A DNA stretch of 55,415 nt from Thermomucor indicae-seudaticae (GCA_000787465.1 JSYX01000192.1:1-55415); one strand, 5' to 3'; positions 41,778 through 54,845 are shown, counted from the stretch's first letter. The notes: generated by a model not told the origin, from the letters alone. Made by a program: numbers and translations.

Positions 41778-44122
41778 CTACAATTTTGCGTCAGCACCAA
41801 ACACTAGTTTAGCCTCATTCTCGATATGCAAAGCAGTCTTCACTGGAATTTCCCGGATGAGTTCAGGGTGTTGGCACCAGCAGGAAGCAGCGAGGACATG
41901 TTGTTCAGTACCAGGCACCTTATTCTGTAGGGCCCAAGCGGCGTGTTCAATCAGCAGCGCTCCACCAAGGGCACGGCCAAGTGCAAAGGTCAGTTCACGA
42001 GCACTGGCATCGACTGTCTCTGGCTGCCGCGATGTGGTTTCAAGAAAGACCCGAATATTTATCAGGGCGCGCTTGACGTGGGTCTGTGCCGACCGCAAAG
42101 TAGGAGGCAAGTCTTTGTTGTTGTAGGCATTCAGCTTGGCTAAAAGAACCTGCTCAAAGTGGTCAAATGCCTTGTTCTTGGTTTGTCGCAGAACACGCAA
42201 CACATCCATCGCCAGTACGTTGGTGGTGCCTTCCCAGATGGTGTTCACCTGAGAGTCGCGAAGATGACGTGCGATGCCTACTTCTTCCATGTAACCCTGG
42301 CCGCCCAAGGCTTCCATGGCTTCGCTGATGGCCTGGACTCCAATTTTACAGACAAACGCTTTGGCAATGGGTGTTAAGAAGCGGAGAGTCTGCACGTCAT
42401 TGGCAATTTCTGCTGCTTTGAGACATTCGGTACGGCCGAGGAGTGACACAGCATAAAATGTGATTTGTGCGCAAGCGCGGAACACCAATTCCAGTTGAGC
42501 AAGGGTGGTGATATGAAGTGGAGTCTTGTCCAATGTTCTCTCGAATGCCTTTAAATAAGCAACAACGTTAACTCTCTGTAGAGTAGCAGGATTGGTTTTT
42601 TTGTTTGGGTTTTGTCTCTGCTTACATGGCGCTTCGTAGCGAAGTCTTTAGCAATAGCCAATGAGCGCCGAAGAGCGCACGTAACGCCGACCGCAGAGTA
42701 AATACGAGTAATGTTGAGAATAGAGGCGATGTTTGGCACGCCACGACCGACTTGTCCAACCTACATGTACAAAAGGGTGCATTAAAACAAAAGATATAAT
42801 GGAGCTTCAGCTGATTACAAGACGCACTAATTTCGCTTCCATGCCATCCAACTGGAGCTCTGCGGTGGGTAATCCTTTCGTACCAAACTTGTTCTTTAGG
42901 CGATGAACGCGCACACCGTTGAGCTGTCCGTCCGGACGCCGCATCTCGGCGACATATAGAGAGAGGCCCCTGCTACCCTTTTTTGTCCATATTACTCTCA
43001 TCAGTTATTTGGCGTTTTCTGGCATCAGCAGCCGACTCGGCTTACAGGTTGGACCATGCCCGTTGCAGGATCAACTGTGCGTGCTAATAGCATGGCCAGA
43101 TCGGCTGTGGTGGCGCTAGAGAACCATTTGAAGCCACTGATGCTCCAGATATTGTTTCCCTTGTCGATCAGCTGAGCCAGGGTTTCCGTCCTGCCTAGAT
43201 CGAGAATTGGATAATATAGACTTTATCAAACTGGCTATACAGAATACTTACCGACATCACTGCCGCCTGGTCTTTCTGTCATCCATTGACCACTTGTCCA
43301 AAACACTTTGGGGTCACGGCTAGTCAATCTATAGAAGTATTTGGCTTTCATTTCCCGGGTTCCCGCTAGTTCAATCACTCGGGCAGCACCATCTAAAGCC
43401 GAGAAATCGGCCAGCCCGTCAGTTAGGACACATTAAGTGAGACTTTGCTACAGCGACTTGCCAGTCATGGACAGTGGGCAATCATACATGGCAGCGGACG
43501 GCGAATAGAGATACGACTTTGCGAATTGATATAGGCGAGAATATTCTCCATACTTGCGTTCATAAGCGATTGCAACCAATCCTTCTTCCGCTGCCACATC
43601 GTTTAGTTGTTTCCAACCATTGGACACCGTGATTTCATCGATGCGTCTATGCTGATTTCTTTTAGTGATCGTTCAGAGCGCATGACTGATCTTTTGTCGA
43701 ACCTGCACCATTCGTCATACTGTCGCAAACGCGGGTAATGGTTGGGATAATCCACGTCATCCCCCATGGCAGCAATATCTGGTGCGGGTGTGGGATCAAA
43801 TGCCACGTTATATCACATGTTGGAATTCTGTGGACCTTTTCATAGCGTATACTGTATACCCTTTATGACACGGTCACCGAATCGACGAAGGTCTGGCTCA
43901 AACTGTTGCAAGATATTGGCCGGGACCAGGCGCTGCAATATGCTCTGGAGAACCAGGTCATCCGTATACTGGTTCTTGAGTTGAGGTGGTTCCTGATGGG
44001 AATATAAAAATTGTTAATGCGATTTTACGTCAAGGCTACGTCAGATATCAGGAGAGAAGAAGGAAACGAACTTGGCGGAAACCGGTATCGGACGAGGCTT
44101 TCGATGGTGCTTTTTGAGCCAT
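41778..44122 (-). CDS. AidB-like acyl-CoA dehydrogenase with peroxisomal AKL end
   Basis: Flavoprotein oxidising acyl-CoA-type substrates. Starts MAQKAPSKASSDTGFRQ, then QYTDDLVLQSILQRLVPANIL and, after introns, AFDPTPAPDIAAMGDDVDYP, SCPLSMTDG-type segment, FWTSGQWMTERPGGSDVG (FAD/substrate loop), WSISGFKWFSS, GVPNIASILNITRIYSAVG, and a C-terminal half with SEAMEALGGQGYMEEVGIA, LRDSQVNTIWEGTTNVLAMD. These features place it with AidB and related acyl-CoA dehydrogenases. The last three residues AKL fit a type 1 peroxisomal targeting signal, so peroxisomal beta-oxidation is likely rather than mitochondrial. At least six introns. Exact substrate unknown. Confidence 0.88.
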
Positions 44123-44780
44123 CAGTAAATACTACAAGAAAAAGAAGAGAGAAAAGAAAGAGAAGAGAAAACAGGGCGAATGGAGTTTAATAGAAAGTTT
44201 CGTGATACGGTGGAATTCTGTTTCCCACGACAAAATTCAAAGGCATGTAAGGAAAGCGATCATGCCATGAACAAGTTCATGAGACGGAGGCGGTTTTAGA
44301 CTTTATGGTTGAGCCATAGACAAGTGTTGTATTCGATGGACATGTGAAAATGACAACTTCAGGGAATTTCTTATTACGACTTTGTCACGTAAGCCATTGA
44401 CATTTCCCGCAGTACTTGCGAATACAAAAATGGGAAAATAGGTGTGAGGTGACACAAGCCCAAAGTCAGGAACGGCCGGCTTACATTTGTACCGACGATT
44501 CCACGTGAGTCAAAAGGAAATTTTTCGATCTCACGCATGACCCCCAGAATTTTGATAGAAGACAAAGAAGGCAGGGCCCATGCGAATATATTTTCCACGG
44601 CCCTCACCCCGCAACGCAACGTTTCGCAATATATATACAAAAGAGTGAGAAAGCGCGAGAGTGAAAAAGGAGAGACAGAGAAATGCTACAAAGTAAGAAG
44701 AAGGGGGAGGAGGTGATTCATGATATATCTGTATACATAAGAGAAATATATGCAATCCACTAAAAGATAAGGTATGTAAT
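44123..44780. other. intergenic
   Basis: Between the acyl-CoA dehydrogenase start and the 3' end of the zinc-finger gene (both minus). Contains GA-rich and AT-rich patches but no supported gene. Confidence 0.5.
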
Positions 44781-45523
44781 TTAAAGTAAGGTCGGTCGTG
44801 GTTCGATACAAGCAACGGCCGCCAAGTCCCTCAGAGACTCATAGAAGCATGGAGTTCCTCGGAAACGCGCAAAGCCTTCAAGAGCTTCAAATTCGTCCTG
44901 TGTTAAGTGAATCCTTTCTTTGGCCGGGTTGCACAGATCGGTTACGGATAAACGTCGAGAGTCTTGCATGGCCGATTCGTCCTCCCAGTGAGTCTGCTCT
45001 GGTGAACCGAGTGACACTGGTGACATGAGTCCGCCTGCAGCATATTCGTGTTGTCGTTGTTGTTGCTGTGATAATGGTTTTTTTGGTGGCGTAGTAGTCT
45101 TCTTGCCATTACTGCGTTGATCATTTGTTCGGTGTGTTTGGGTATGCTGCATCATATTGTCAAATCGACTAAACATGCGGAGACAGCCAGGTACTATGCA
45201 TTTAAAGGGTTTCTAATAGAATCGCACCATGTATTAATTAGTAATTATTCTCCTTGATTATTTGCATAAAAGAAGACTTACCTCGCCAGTATGCTTTCTT
45301 TTGATAAGAAAGAAAGAAAGGAAGAACAATCAGATGATGTCAGTATCACCAACACAATACAGAGGAGAGAACATTAAAGAAACACATACCGAGTATGGCG
45401 AGCCAAATGCTCGCTGCGCGTAAACACCATCCGACAATCACCAAAGCCAGTGCATCGGAATAGCTTTTGCTTGCCGTGTGCTTTTTCAGGGTTGTTCGAT
45501 GACGACTTCTTTGCGGGTGCCAT
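44781..45523 (-). CDS. C2H2 zinc-finger protein, two fingers
   Basis: About 193 residues from exons 45523-45390, a 16-base micro-exon 45297-45282, and 45212-44781, in frame. The N-terminus MAPAKKSSSN is basic. Finger 1 reads RCTGFGDCRMVFTRSEHLARH; the linker RKHTGEKPF is split across the micro-exon (it supplies KHTGE). Finger 2 reads CIVPGCLRMFSRFDNMMQH. The finger pattern (FTRSEHLARHxRKHTGE, FSRxDNxxQHTQTH) is that of fungal stress/nutrient regulators. A Gln/Ser/Pro-rich region and the C-terminal segment LTQDEFEALEGFARFRGTP follow. DNA target not predictable. Confidence 0.88.
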
Positions 45524-45878
45524 GAGAGATTTTTATCAAAAAACAAAGAAAAAGAAGGTGAAAAACGGAAAACTGTCCCTCTTTTTATATGCTGTGCCGA
45601 AAAAAAAAGTGATCAAAATTGTAAAGACCCAAAAATGGTTCTCCGAAATTCAGGTACCAAGCTGTTCTTCCTTTTTGTTTCGTCATGATGGCGCAAGTAA
45701 ATACACTGGCGTTCCATAGCTTTCCATCTATCATTCGAGAAATATCCTCTTCTTTTTGTTCGACATTGTACGAGACACTCATTACTGCTGCGGTCAATGG
45801 AAAAAATTTTGGAAAATGTTCTTGCTTTTTCTTGGGACAAATTGAATGGCCGACAACAATCGATCGATATTGCTGTGC

Positions 45879-45909
<31 letters not shown>

Positions 45910-48096
45910 TGGTCGGCGACTCGTTTTTCAGGAACAGGATTATTAAGCTTGTTAATGCAAAGGCCACCATGTACTGCGGTGCATATTGACACCTGGCGAA
46001 TCACCCTGAAAAAACAACCAAACAATTCAGGGTCATACAACATACAGGATTGCTCCTTGGTTTCTCCCAACACATCCTGTCTTTCTTTTATTCATGCAAT
46101 TGATGTTAACCCGATTACCGCCTGTTCATTCCCTAAATGTTCCGCCGCGAGCCAATGCGCGCTCATCTCTTCCGAGACTGTGCTATCAATCACTGATGAT
46201 CGCGTAATTGCATAGTCCGTGTATCAGACCTACATTGCATATACAGCTACACGCCATGCAAGGCACATGTTTCTGATGGTCGTTTCCTCTTCGCGAAACG
46301 CTTGGTACCTGCCCCTGACATTCGGTATCTTATAGTTCAAGTATGACAAACATCATGCCTGTAAAGTTTGACTAGTAGAGAGAGCTTTCTACACTTCGCG
46401 ATCAACTCAAGATCGAGATCGAACTTTCGGGTTAACATTGAAACAGATCTTTACGAGTTCTGTAACCTTTTTTTTCTTCCTCTGTCTTCCCCGACATTGC
46501 GACTGTCTCACATGCACATGGCGAGAATAAGATCGATCGTAGCTCGCTCCTGTGAATAACTCGGTCTATCTTCGGATAAAGGTTTTGACGAATTTAGCCC
46601 TCTTTTCTTTCGTCAATGTTCCCTTCCAGGGGGCTGTTGGCTTGCCAGTGCGGGCAAAATCTCACGCTCGGCTTCAGCTATCCGAAGCCCCAGGTCCCTG
46701 TAATACAAACAGTTTCCTTCATTGTCTCCTGCACTAACTGACCCGGACTAACGTACTTGAAACTGCAGACTCGATTTGATTGCGACACTTTAAAGTCATG
46801 AACCTTATGAAATGGATTCAGGATCACTGTTGGATTCAACTAAAGACTCGCCTAAGTTCGTTATATGGCGTTGGACACTTTGGTTATTCGGAACTCTCTT
46901 AATGAGTATCAAATCTTCCCAACCGACTTGCGTTTTGGCTGAAGCCCATTTCCAGCCGAGCAAGGCCAGCTAACTAGGCTGGTTAGCAAAAAACGCGGAA
47001 GCTCTCAAAATCGGGCGCTAGTTTGCGTCATAAAGCATGCACAGAAAATGGTTGATAATAGCGATGACGCGGATCTATATTATTCCTCTTAGCGCGAGTA
47101 TAACTCTTAAGCTGGCACGTAAAGATTTTGTGCTATACGTATACGCCATGACAAATTCTCTGTTGATCAAACTCTGAACTTAATCAGCCGGGTATGCACT
47201 TACAACAGTGCCCCTCTGTCTAGTATGTAGCACGGCTCTTAGATTCGTAATAACGTTTATTGCGGCGTCACTGATCGGCTTTCCAATGATATGGAGTCAA
47301 GAATAAGTGCTTATACCTTTTGCATGCGCAAAGCGTTCCGGGGGAAAATCGCCGTTGACGGCGACGAAAACCGGACAATTATCGTCTTTGCACGTCATCA
47401 ATTGAAGATACAAGACTACTCACACTTTTACCCGTATCTTACGGTTGGGGACCTCCAGACACCCCATAATTTCGTCAGAAACGGAGAAACATGGCCATCC
47501 ATGACTGGAAACATCACGTACTTTCTGAACGAACGGAGAAACGTTGCCACCAGCGGCTCCAAAATACCGTGCTTTGTTTAAGCAATGGAGGATTGTTTTA
47601 TCCGTGGTTCTCGGAAAATAATTGCTTGCTCGGGCCTCCAAGCAAATGTAAATGGAGCGACAAGCCGCCCAATCTTCATCTGTCTCACGAACAGCAATAT
47701 AATAGACGACTTCGAAGCTTTCGTCAATATCGACAGCATCTGCGATTTCGTGCATTGCTTGCAATTGAACTACAAAGGATAGAAGACCCTATGTCGGTAC
47801 AGCTTGTCACCGGCATCGGCTGAGAGAGGGAAGGTGAAGGAAGTTTGAAGCTCTCGCAGATAAGCAGCTAGACATAAACCTAACTCGCGCCGTAACCGGA
47901 TAGAAACGCCAGCAACGTTATGTCATAAGGTGAGTACCTGTCCAATGAAGATTTGGGCAAGCCGTCTGCTCGGTCCGACACAGTGCCTGAAAGTTTCGAT
48001 CGGAGAAACTTGTACAAAAAAGGTATGGTGAAACAACTGTCTGCTTAAACCCTCAACTTGCCCTCTTCTGTAATATTACTGCTTTTCTCTGATTTA
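45524..48096. other. gene-poor stretch with (GCA)10
   Basis: About 2.5 kb without a recognised gene. A plus frame 45685-46215 contains the Gln run from (GCA)10 but has no other domain and overlaps the likely promoter of the zinc-finger gene. Minus frame 47420-47764 (MHEIADAVDIDESFEVVYY) is of unknown family, possibly a transposon remnant. Confidence 0.4.
45879..45908 (+). repeat. (GCA)10 trinucleotide repeat
   Basis: Ten uninterrupted GCA units about 360 bp upstream of the zinc-finger start codon. Confidence 0.9.
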
Positions 48097-49325
48097 ATGT
48101 TTCATACCTTGTCAGCAGAAATCTTACTCTCTATTTTACATTTTCTCGAGCCTCAAGACGTTGTTGCCTTCCTATCTGCGCAACGATCTCTCTCTGAGTT
48201 GATCGACGATGACGAATTTTGGCATGCTCTTGCATTGACCTTCAATGTGACGTATCGAAGTCCGAACCAGACATGGCGAGAGCTATGTTTCTCGGGCGAC
48301 ATCAAGTTTGTTTGTCCACATTTGCGGCCGCAATCAGACTCAAAACTACTCGAGAAGCGGGAATCCTTGTGGCAAGCCTTGGTCGAGGATCATGTAGATG
48401 TTTGTGGATGTAACGCAGTGCACCAATGCCGATATCACGGGATGTGCTTTGGTAAAGCGGAAACAAGGGGGGAAACACTACGCTTCCCTGAGCAGAGAGT
48501 CATTGACTGTTTTGAGGGATAGAATGTGGCACTTCAGTTTTGAAGCGACCTCAGGGACGTTGTGCCCATACAATCGTTGTGCGCTTATCGACGATGTATT
48601 TTATGACGTTGTGGTGCACTTTATGCGAGCAGGCTGTATGTGACTAGAGTAAAAAGTGCGCTTTTCTCCCCGTTTTGCGCCTCCCACCTTGCGCCAGCGT
48701 TGTTTTGCTTGATTAGGTGTTGCTTGGCACTTGAACAGAACTGACCCTTCTTTCTTTCTGTTTTCTTATGCTCCCAATAGCTAGGATGGTGGTACAGACC
48801 GCAGGTGGAACGGTATTTGGTGGGCCAGATGCTGAAGACATTGTCGGAGCTTCCGCCTCACGGTCGTGCTGCAAGAGGAGAAGTCCTCGCCAAACGAAGA
48901 GCGGCTGAGCAGTCCATGTGGATGACTTGGTTCAGTAAGCCGTGGAAACCCAGCAACCCTTTCCGATATCTAGTGACAACCGGAGGTCACTATCTTGTGG
49001 ACTGCTCATGGTTCAAAAGCTGGTTCGATTTCATTGCAGGTTATGTCGAGAAATCTGGTTATCTCTTTTCGGCAGTTAGAAGATATTGAGACGCTTCCCT
49101 TTTTACTCCATTCTAGGTCGAACCGACGAATCGCCTGGTGAGCTGTCCAGTGATGCCTTGCTGCGTGACGACGGTTCGTTGCGCAGCGATTTATCCCTGG
49201 GTTCGGATTATGTACTCGTAGGGAGAGAGACTGAATGCTACATTCGACGCATGTATGGTATCCGGGGTACGCTGATGTCGATACGTTCGTATTTCGCCTG
49301 GGAAAGGATATTTAGCGCATTCTAG
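48097..49325 (+). CDS. F-box protein with C-terminal DUSP-like domain
   Basis: The N-terminal F-box reads FHTLSAEILLSILHFLEPQD and WHALALTFNVTYRS, indicating an SCF ubiquitin-ligase substrate receptor. The middle part contains Cys/His clusters (FVCPHLRPQ, VDVCGCNAVHQCRYHG), perhaps a degenerate ubiquitin-binding zinc finger; introns at about 48453-48497 and 48640-48790 are tentative. The C-terminus (GHYLVDCSWFKSWFDFIAG, intron at 49041-49117, then SPGELSSDALLRDDGSL and DYVLVGRETECYIRRMYG) fits a DUSP domain as found in ubiquitin-specific peptidases. No peptidase domain is present. Ends WERIFSAF. The combination is unusual, and the middle joins are the weak point. Confidence 0.6.
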
Positions 49326-50221
49326 CGTACTAATGCGCTGAGTAGAAGACGTGCTGAATAACCCGGACTACTCCAGGATGGTTCATTCGCTTCATATCGG
49401 ATGGATGCTCCATTTGCGTACCGCTAGATTAGCTTTTACTATGCATCTAGAATGAGATATAGCATATTGTGCGGTTAGCTTTTCTTTCGGCAAGAATGTC
49501 TCAATATGTCTTCATAAAGCGCATACGATAAATAAACCAAAAGTAAGTGTACCGTTAGTCCATTACCCGAGGATCGCCTTTCGGAATACGAAGCACGCTC
49601 GATAATCTTCTTGGCCACACTGTTTATTAATTAGGCTTTTGCGCTACTTCAAGGCATATTTTGCATCAACTGTAAACCAAAATTGCGCTAAATGAGACCA
49701 ATTTTACGGCTAGTCAGTACATGATTTATGTTAGCTGAAACTTCGCTTTCAGTCAACGCAAACTATACCTCGAGCAACACATCATCGTTAGATACCTTTT
49801 CCTTTGCTCCTCATTGTAAAAGTAAGGTGTTACTTACCACAGACGGTATTCCCGCTGTGGAGCGGACCAACCCCCACCTGTTACCTGTGGAGACGGTTAA
49901 ACAGAAAGATCCAGCATAGTAGATTCGCCTTTCTGGTGCGGAGGAATGCGTGTGTTACATTCACCTGTGTTCATGCGTCTCTATGCCCGGCTGCTTGCAT
50001 AATGTAAGCCAGAGCTCTACTTTCCGCTTTGGCTTTTTTTTAGAGCTACAACGTTTAGTTTCCTGCATTTTCACTCCAAACGTCAAAAGTCTTTAATGTA
50101 TATTTCCATTGTAACCTTCACGGTCTTCCGCTAACTTATAAAACAGGTACATTTGTACAGTAGCGGAGAAATTGTCTTCCAGAGAAAAAGGTCCCTTTTC
50201 GTGGCAGTACACGACAGGAAA
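49326..50221. other. intergenic
   Basis: Between the F-box/DUSP gene and SPC98, both plus strand. Short frames only. Confidence 0.5.
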
Positions 50222-53200
50222 ATGAGTCTACCAGGTTCTTCACGGGCATCTCCATACGAAAACAGCAGAAACGAGAATGATATTCCTGGCGAGTCTTCAT
50301 CGAGAATGGTTAGCACACCGCGTCTTTCAACTCATTTCCCGCCGACGGAGCAGCAGATCAATCAACTAGATCGACATGCAGCAAAGACTCTCCGGACTCT
50401 CACGCACAAATTTATACCTGTACAGCCTAACGATCCAGCGGTCGAACAACAGCAAAGACGTTTTGATTCCGTGTATAGCAAATGTGCGCGCTTGCTGGCA
50501 AGGTACTTACTTTATTAAAGATCAACAACGCGTCTAGTAAAGATCATGAGCAAACAATCCGAACCTCCCCCTTGATATAGCCAACCGACACCGTCTATTA
50601 TACGGGACGAAAACCATATTGCAAATTTGATTCGTCGAAAATGTTAGTGTACCTCTTCTCTTATTAACTTGCATTACAACAACTACATGTATCAAACTGA
50701 TATCTCTATTGCTAGTAATGCAAGACCCTAGAGACACTACAGCAGCCTCAAGGTTCGGACAACTCTACAATAAACTAGCTTCACAGGTCCGTTTTGATAG
50801 ACAGATCTATAGAGAAACGCCACAAGCTTCTGATAAAAGGAGTTCCTGTCTAGCTTGTCCTAAAGCACAAGTGGGCTATGCTGTATCTAATGTTTCTCCT
50901 TAGCGAGCAGAACGGACAATCCTCTTCTTCTTCGCCGGCACCTCCTTTTTCTGTTAGTGCAGTTTTGTTTTCTGGTAGCAGCATATATATATACACTGAC
51001 CCGCGTCTCAATCGATAATAGCCTATGGAGGCCAGTCCACGAATAGGTCTTGGATTACCTCATATTTCACCGCCTCTACAACCAAGATCATACGACATGC
51101 CTGAATCATCCCGCAATATCCGTCGCCGGTTAATCGATGAGCATGAAGAGATCGATACCTCATTACCACCAGCGGTACAGCTTGCGCGAGCACGGGCTGC
51201 AGCTCGACGCCGTACTGACGAATCGGCGGGTAAGCATGATAAAGTCCCTACATCTAAAGGTGGGCATTTGGGTGTCCTGAACCAAATTTAAAACAAGGTG
51301 ATCCTGTCACGGAGTCGGCCCTGTTACGGGACCTGATATTCGTATTTCAAGGCATTGATGGCCAATACATTAAATTTGACCCTGCGACGCAGGAATATAT
51401 GATTGACAACCGAGTAGGTATATCCTTGCTATAACACTTTAACGGAGGATAACGCATTCGCCTTAGGCGGACGTGCCGCAATCAACCAGGGACCTCGTCT
51501 ATCGGCTGACTGAATTGGGATGGTTGTATAAACGAGTGCAGACATTTGTGCAGTCCAGATTTGACGATCCTTCTATGGGACTCGTGGGCCAGGTAACTGC
51601 TTTGCATTATAGCAGATCATTGGGAATACCGGTTTAAAAAGACTATGTGATGTAGTCTTTTTGTTTTGCCCTGCGAAACGAGTTGACAAACTATTATAAA
51701 CTGATTGCTGTACTCGAAGCACAAATCGAAAAGCAGCAGAATGCGGATGGTATCACGATACCGACCGAACAAACTTTGACCTTACGACGGTTACTGGTAT
51801 GGACGCGAGAAAGCTCGCAGAGGCTCCGGTTGATGCGCGTCTTGGTGGATGCTTGCCAGAGTAAATTTTACTACTACATGTGGGGCTACATGACCTTTTT
51901 GTGCTCACTTGTCCTTTTAGACCAAAAGGGAGGAGCCTTGGTTTCGACAATGCATAATTATACTAAGCATGGTGATCCGTTCATTCAGCAGTATATCGAA
52001 GCCATGTTGCAAGAGGTGTGTATGTCCTGAGACGAGGCGAACAACCAAAGAAGATTATTAGACGTTTTGTATTTGTTCCTTAGGTCTCAAAGCCATTTTA
52101 TGAAATGCTTCAACGGTGGATATACGAAGGTGAATTGGAGGATCCGTATGAAGAATTCTTTGTTGCTTGTGACCCAACTGCATCAGAAGAAGAATTATGG
52201 CGAAGCAAGTACTCTATACGTGAAAATATGATACCCAGCTTCATTTCGACCGACCTTGCACAAAAGGTACATAGGCCCTTATTTTTCTATGGTCGAGTCT
52301 AAAAGCCTCGATGTATTTTCTCTTTAGATCTTTTTAATTGGAAAGTCCCTGAATTTCATACGATACAGCTGCCATGATGACACATTGGTGGAAAAGTACC
52401 TTGAACCTAGTTCACTCAACCCATGTAAGTCTAGTTAGTGTTATCCTGTAACAGTAAGATATTAACGACAGAAAACGCTTAGCTGTTCAGGTGTTTAAGT
52501 ACGGTGATATTCAAACGGTTGAGCGGGCAATTGATGCAACATACCGCGAGACTAGCAAGCAGTTGATCGAACTGCTAAAGCAAAAGTACAAATTGATGGA
52601 CCATTTACGTGCTTTGAAGCGTTACCTCCTGCTTGGTCAAGGAGACTTTATTCAATATCTTATGGATACATTAGGGTACAAAATTGCAAAAGAAAGGAAG
52701 AGGCTCTGACTAACAGACAATAAATCGATTTCCATAGACCTGGATTAAGTCGACCGGCCAATACGCTTTTCCGACATAATTTGACGGGCATCTTGGAAAC
52801 CGCAGTCAGGGCTTCGAATGCTCAGTATGACGACCCTGAAATATTAAATCGACTTGATGTGCGCCTCTTAGAAGTGAGTATACGAATTTTGTGCTTTGCA
52901 GAGCTGCGGCCTTATGCGTTGTATATATTATAGATCTCTCCGGAGGACTTGGGCTGGGACGTGTTTACTCTTGATTATCATCTGGACTCGCCAATCAACA
53001 CGGTTTTTACACCGCAAGCAATGCATCAATATCTCCGAATGTTCAACTTTCTCTGGCGCCTGAAAAGGGTTGAGTACACATTATCAGCATCCTGGCGTCG
53101 ATGGGGAATTGCCACACGAAAGTTTGCATCTGTCACTGAGATAGCTCAGGATTTGCACCAGGCGCACCTGGTGATAAGCAGAATGATCCATTTTGTATAT

Positions 53201-53861
53201 CAGCTCCAGCATTATTACTTGTTCGAGGTTAGTAGTAGTGCAGATGGTAGCTCAAAAGGACCAAAACTTAAAGCGGAAATGCGTAAAAAAAGGTATTGGA
53301 GTGTTCCTGGGAGAAGTTGGCCGAGAATATCCACAAGAGCATCGATTTGGACGAGATTATTGAGGCCCATTCATCGTACCTGAACGAGATCACTCAAAAG
53401 GGGTTCCTAAGTGGCGCCAAAAATCGTGCATTATCAATGCGCTTAAATACGCTGTTTGACATTATACTAACCTACAAGTCGATCCTGGTAAATCATGAAA
53501 AAACGTACTAAATGAGGGAGGACTAGGTGTCCCTTACTTAGTTTCATTTCAGGATCATCTGTATGCTTTCGGGACTTCCGAAGTCTCTCGAATACAAACC
53601 AATGCACGATACACGACTCCACCGCATGAAGTCGAGAAGCTGAAAAAGATAAGAGCACGGAGGACTGAGGTGGAAAATAAGTTTAAGGTAATGGTACATT
53701 GTTGACAAACAAGATCACACATAGTGACAAATGTTCTCGGCTGGATATAGAAACAAATTTTGGAATTTCTTGAAGTTTTGTCCTCTTATCACGATGAAGA
53801 TCTTCGATCCTTGTCGACGCGCTTGGATTACAATGATTATTATTCATCACAAATGAAATAA
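50222..53861 (+). CDS. SPC98: gamma-tubulin complex component 3 (Spc98/GCP3)
   Basis: Subunit of the gamma-tubulin small complex nucleating spindle microtubules. Start [10 protein letters not shown], with a disordered Ser-rich N-terminus (residues 1-40), then [22 protein letters not shown]1 region: [95 protein letters not shown]2 region: [57 protein letters not shown]. Near the end LYAFGTSEV, then [13 protein letters not shown] [16 protein letters not shown]. Around 13 introns, several very short. The motifs separate it from GCP2 by the YTKHGDPF and LTDYH-like blocks. Confidence 0.93.
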
Positions 53862-54141
53862 AGTCGCAGAGAACCAAGCAGAGAACAGGTCCTTCCTCCG
53901 GTGTGGCAATACAAATGCAGAAAGATCTATAACCGTTTCGGTCCACATTATCGATGCTTGACACTGTCTGATATTGTAACCGAGGTCATACATTGTTAAA
54001 CAGTCTCGATATCTTGTGATTTCAGTATGCATTACTTTGCTACGCTGGACAACGACTTTATTGGATGATGATGATGGTGGTGGTGGGAAAGAAAGACTAT
54101 ACAAAAGGTTTTGAAATGGAGATGCTTCGCGATGACTTGAT
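53862..54141. other. convergent intergenic region
   Basis: 3' ends of SPC98 and RLP24 face each other. A GAT/GGT microsatellite-like tract lies near 54066-54088. No gene seen. Confidence 0.5.
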
Positions 54142-54751
54142 TTAACTCGTATCCATATCCATTTGCTCGACTTTTTCTTCTTCGATCTTTGCTGCCTGGA
54201 AACGCTTTCTGGCTTCCAAGGGAGCCAATTCGATGTTTTGTTGGACAACACGAATGTCCTCGGCCTTCTCCTTTTCGTGCTTGTCGGCCATACGGTTCTT
54301 GTAGAATGCCCGTTCTCTTCTCGCCCGGATTTCTGCTACACGTTTCATTGCCTTGACGGTGGTGGCCATCAAGTTACGGTCATAGCGTACAGGTACATTG
54401 CGGCGTTTCTCAAACTCGAATGTGGAATCCTGGAATCAACACGAAAAAAGCATAAATGTTGGGTCGCAACGCATTCTGATACGCGAAAAAGACCTACGAT
54501 AACCATTTCCTTGCCAGCTGCTTTTCGGAATGCTTTAGTCCAGCGAACCTTTCGAGGATTACGCTTCATTTTAAAGTTCTTGTGGCATTTTGATCGGCAG
54601 AATCGAAAGGTCTACCGCCATTTCTGTTTGTGAGTTGAAAATCAATTAAAGGGTCTGTAATTCCGTTTACCTTACTATCATTACGGACAAACATGGTGCC
54701 ATGACCGGGGTAGCATGGCCCCGAACAAAAGTAGCACCGATCAATATGCAT
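54142..54751 (-). CDS. RLP24: 60S ribosome biogenesis factor RLP24 (L24e family)
   Basis: Nuclear placeholder for ribosomal protein eL24 on pre-60S particles; recruits the AAA ATPase Drg1 in yeast (family knowledge). [18 protein letters not shown] and [19 protein letters not shown] carry the paired Cys of the L24e zinc fold. [30 protein letters not shown] and [11 protein letters not shown] match RLP24 rather than true eL24. The long charged C-terminal helix ends QMDMDTS. Two introns, roughly 54659-54617 and 54486-54434, give clean in-frame joins. Divergent from the shugoshin gene with about 94 bp between starts. Confidence 0.93.
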
Positions 54752-54845
54752 AATGAAGGCGAAGCAGAAAAAAAAAGAGGGTTTGGGAGAGGGGTCAAAT
54801 TAGGAATCACCCAGCCACAAATGACTCTTTTTCCTACTTTCCCCA
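54752..54845. promoter_or_regulatory. shared divergent promoter RLP24/shugoshin
   Basis: About 94 bp separates the divergent start codons, so one compact promoter must serve both. A run AAAAAAAAGAGGG occurs at about 54766-54780. Confidence 0.5.

Noticed and set aside
45685..46215. 176-codon plus-strand frame with a polyglutamine run
   Set aside because: The Gln run comes from a simple (GCA)10 repeat; the rest has no domain and sits in the likely promoter of the zinc-finger gene.
47420..47764. minus-strand frame reading MHEIADAVDIDESFEVV
   Set aside because: Looks protein-like for part of its length, but I could not link it to a family or to further exons; kept only as a note in the gap entry.
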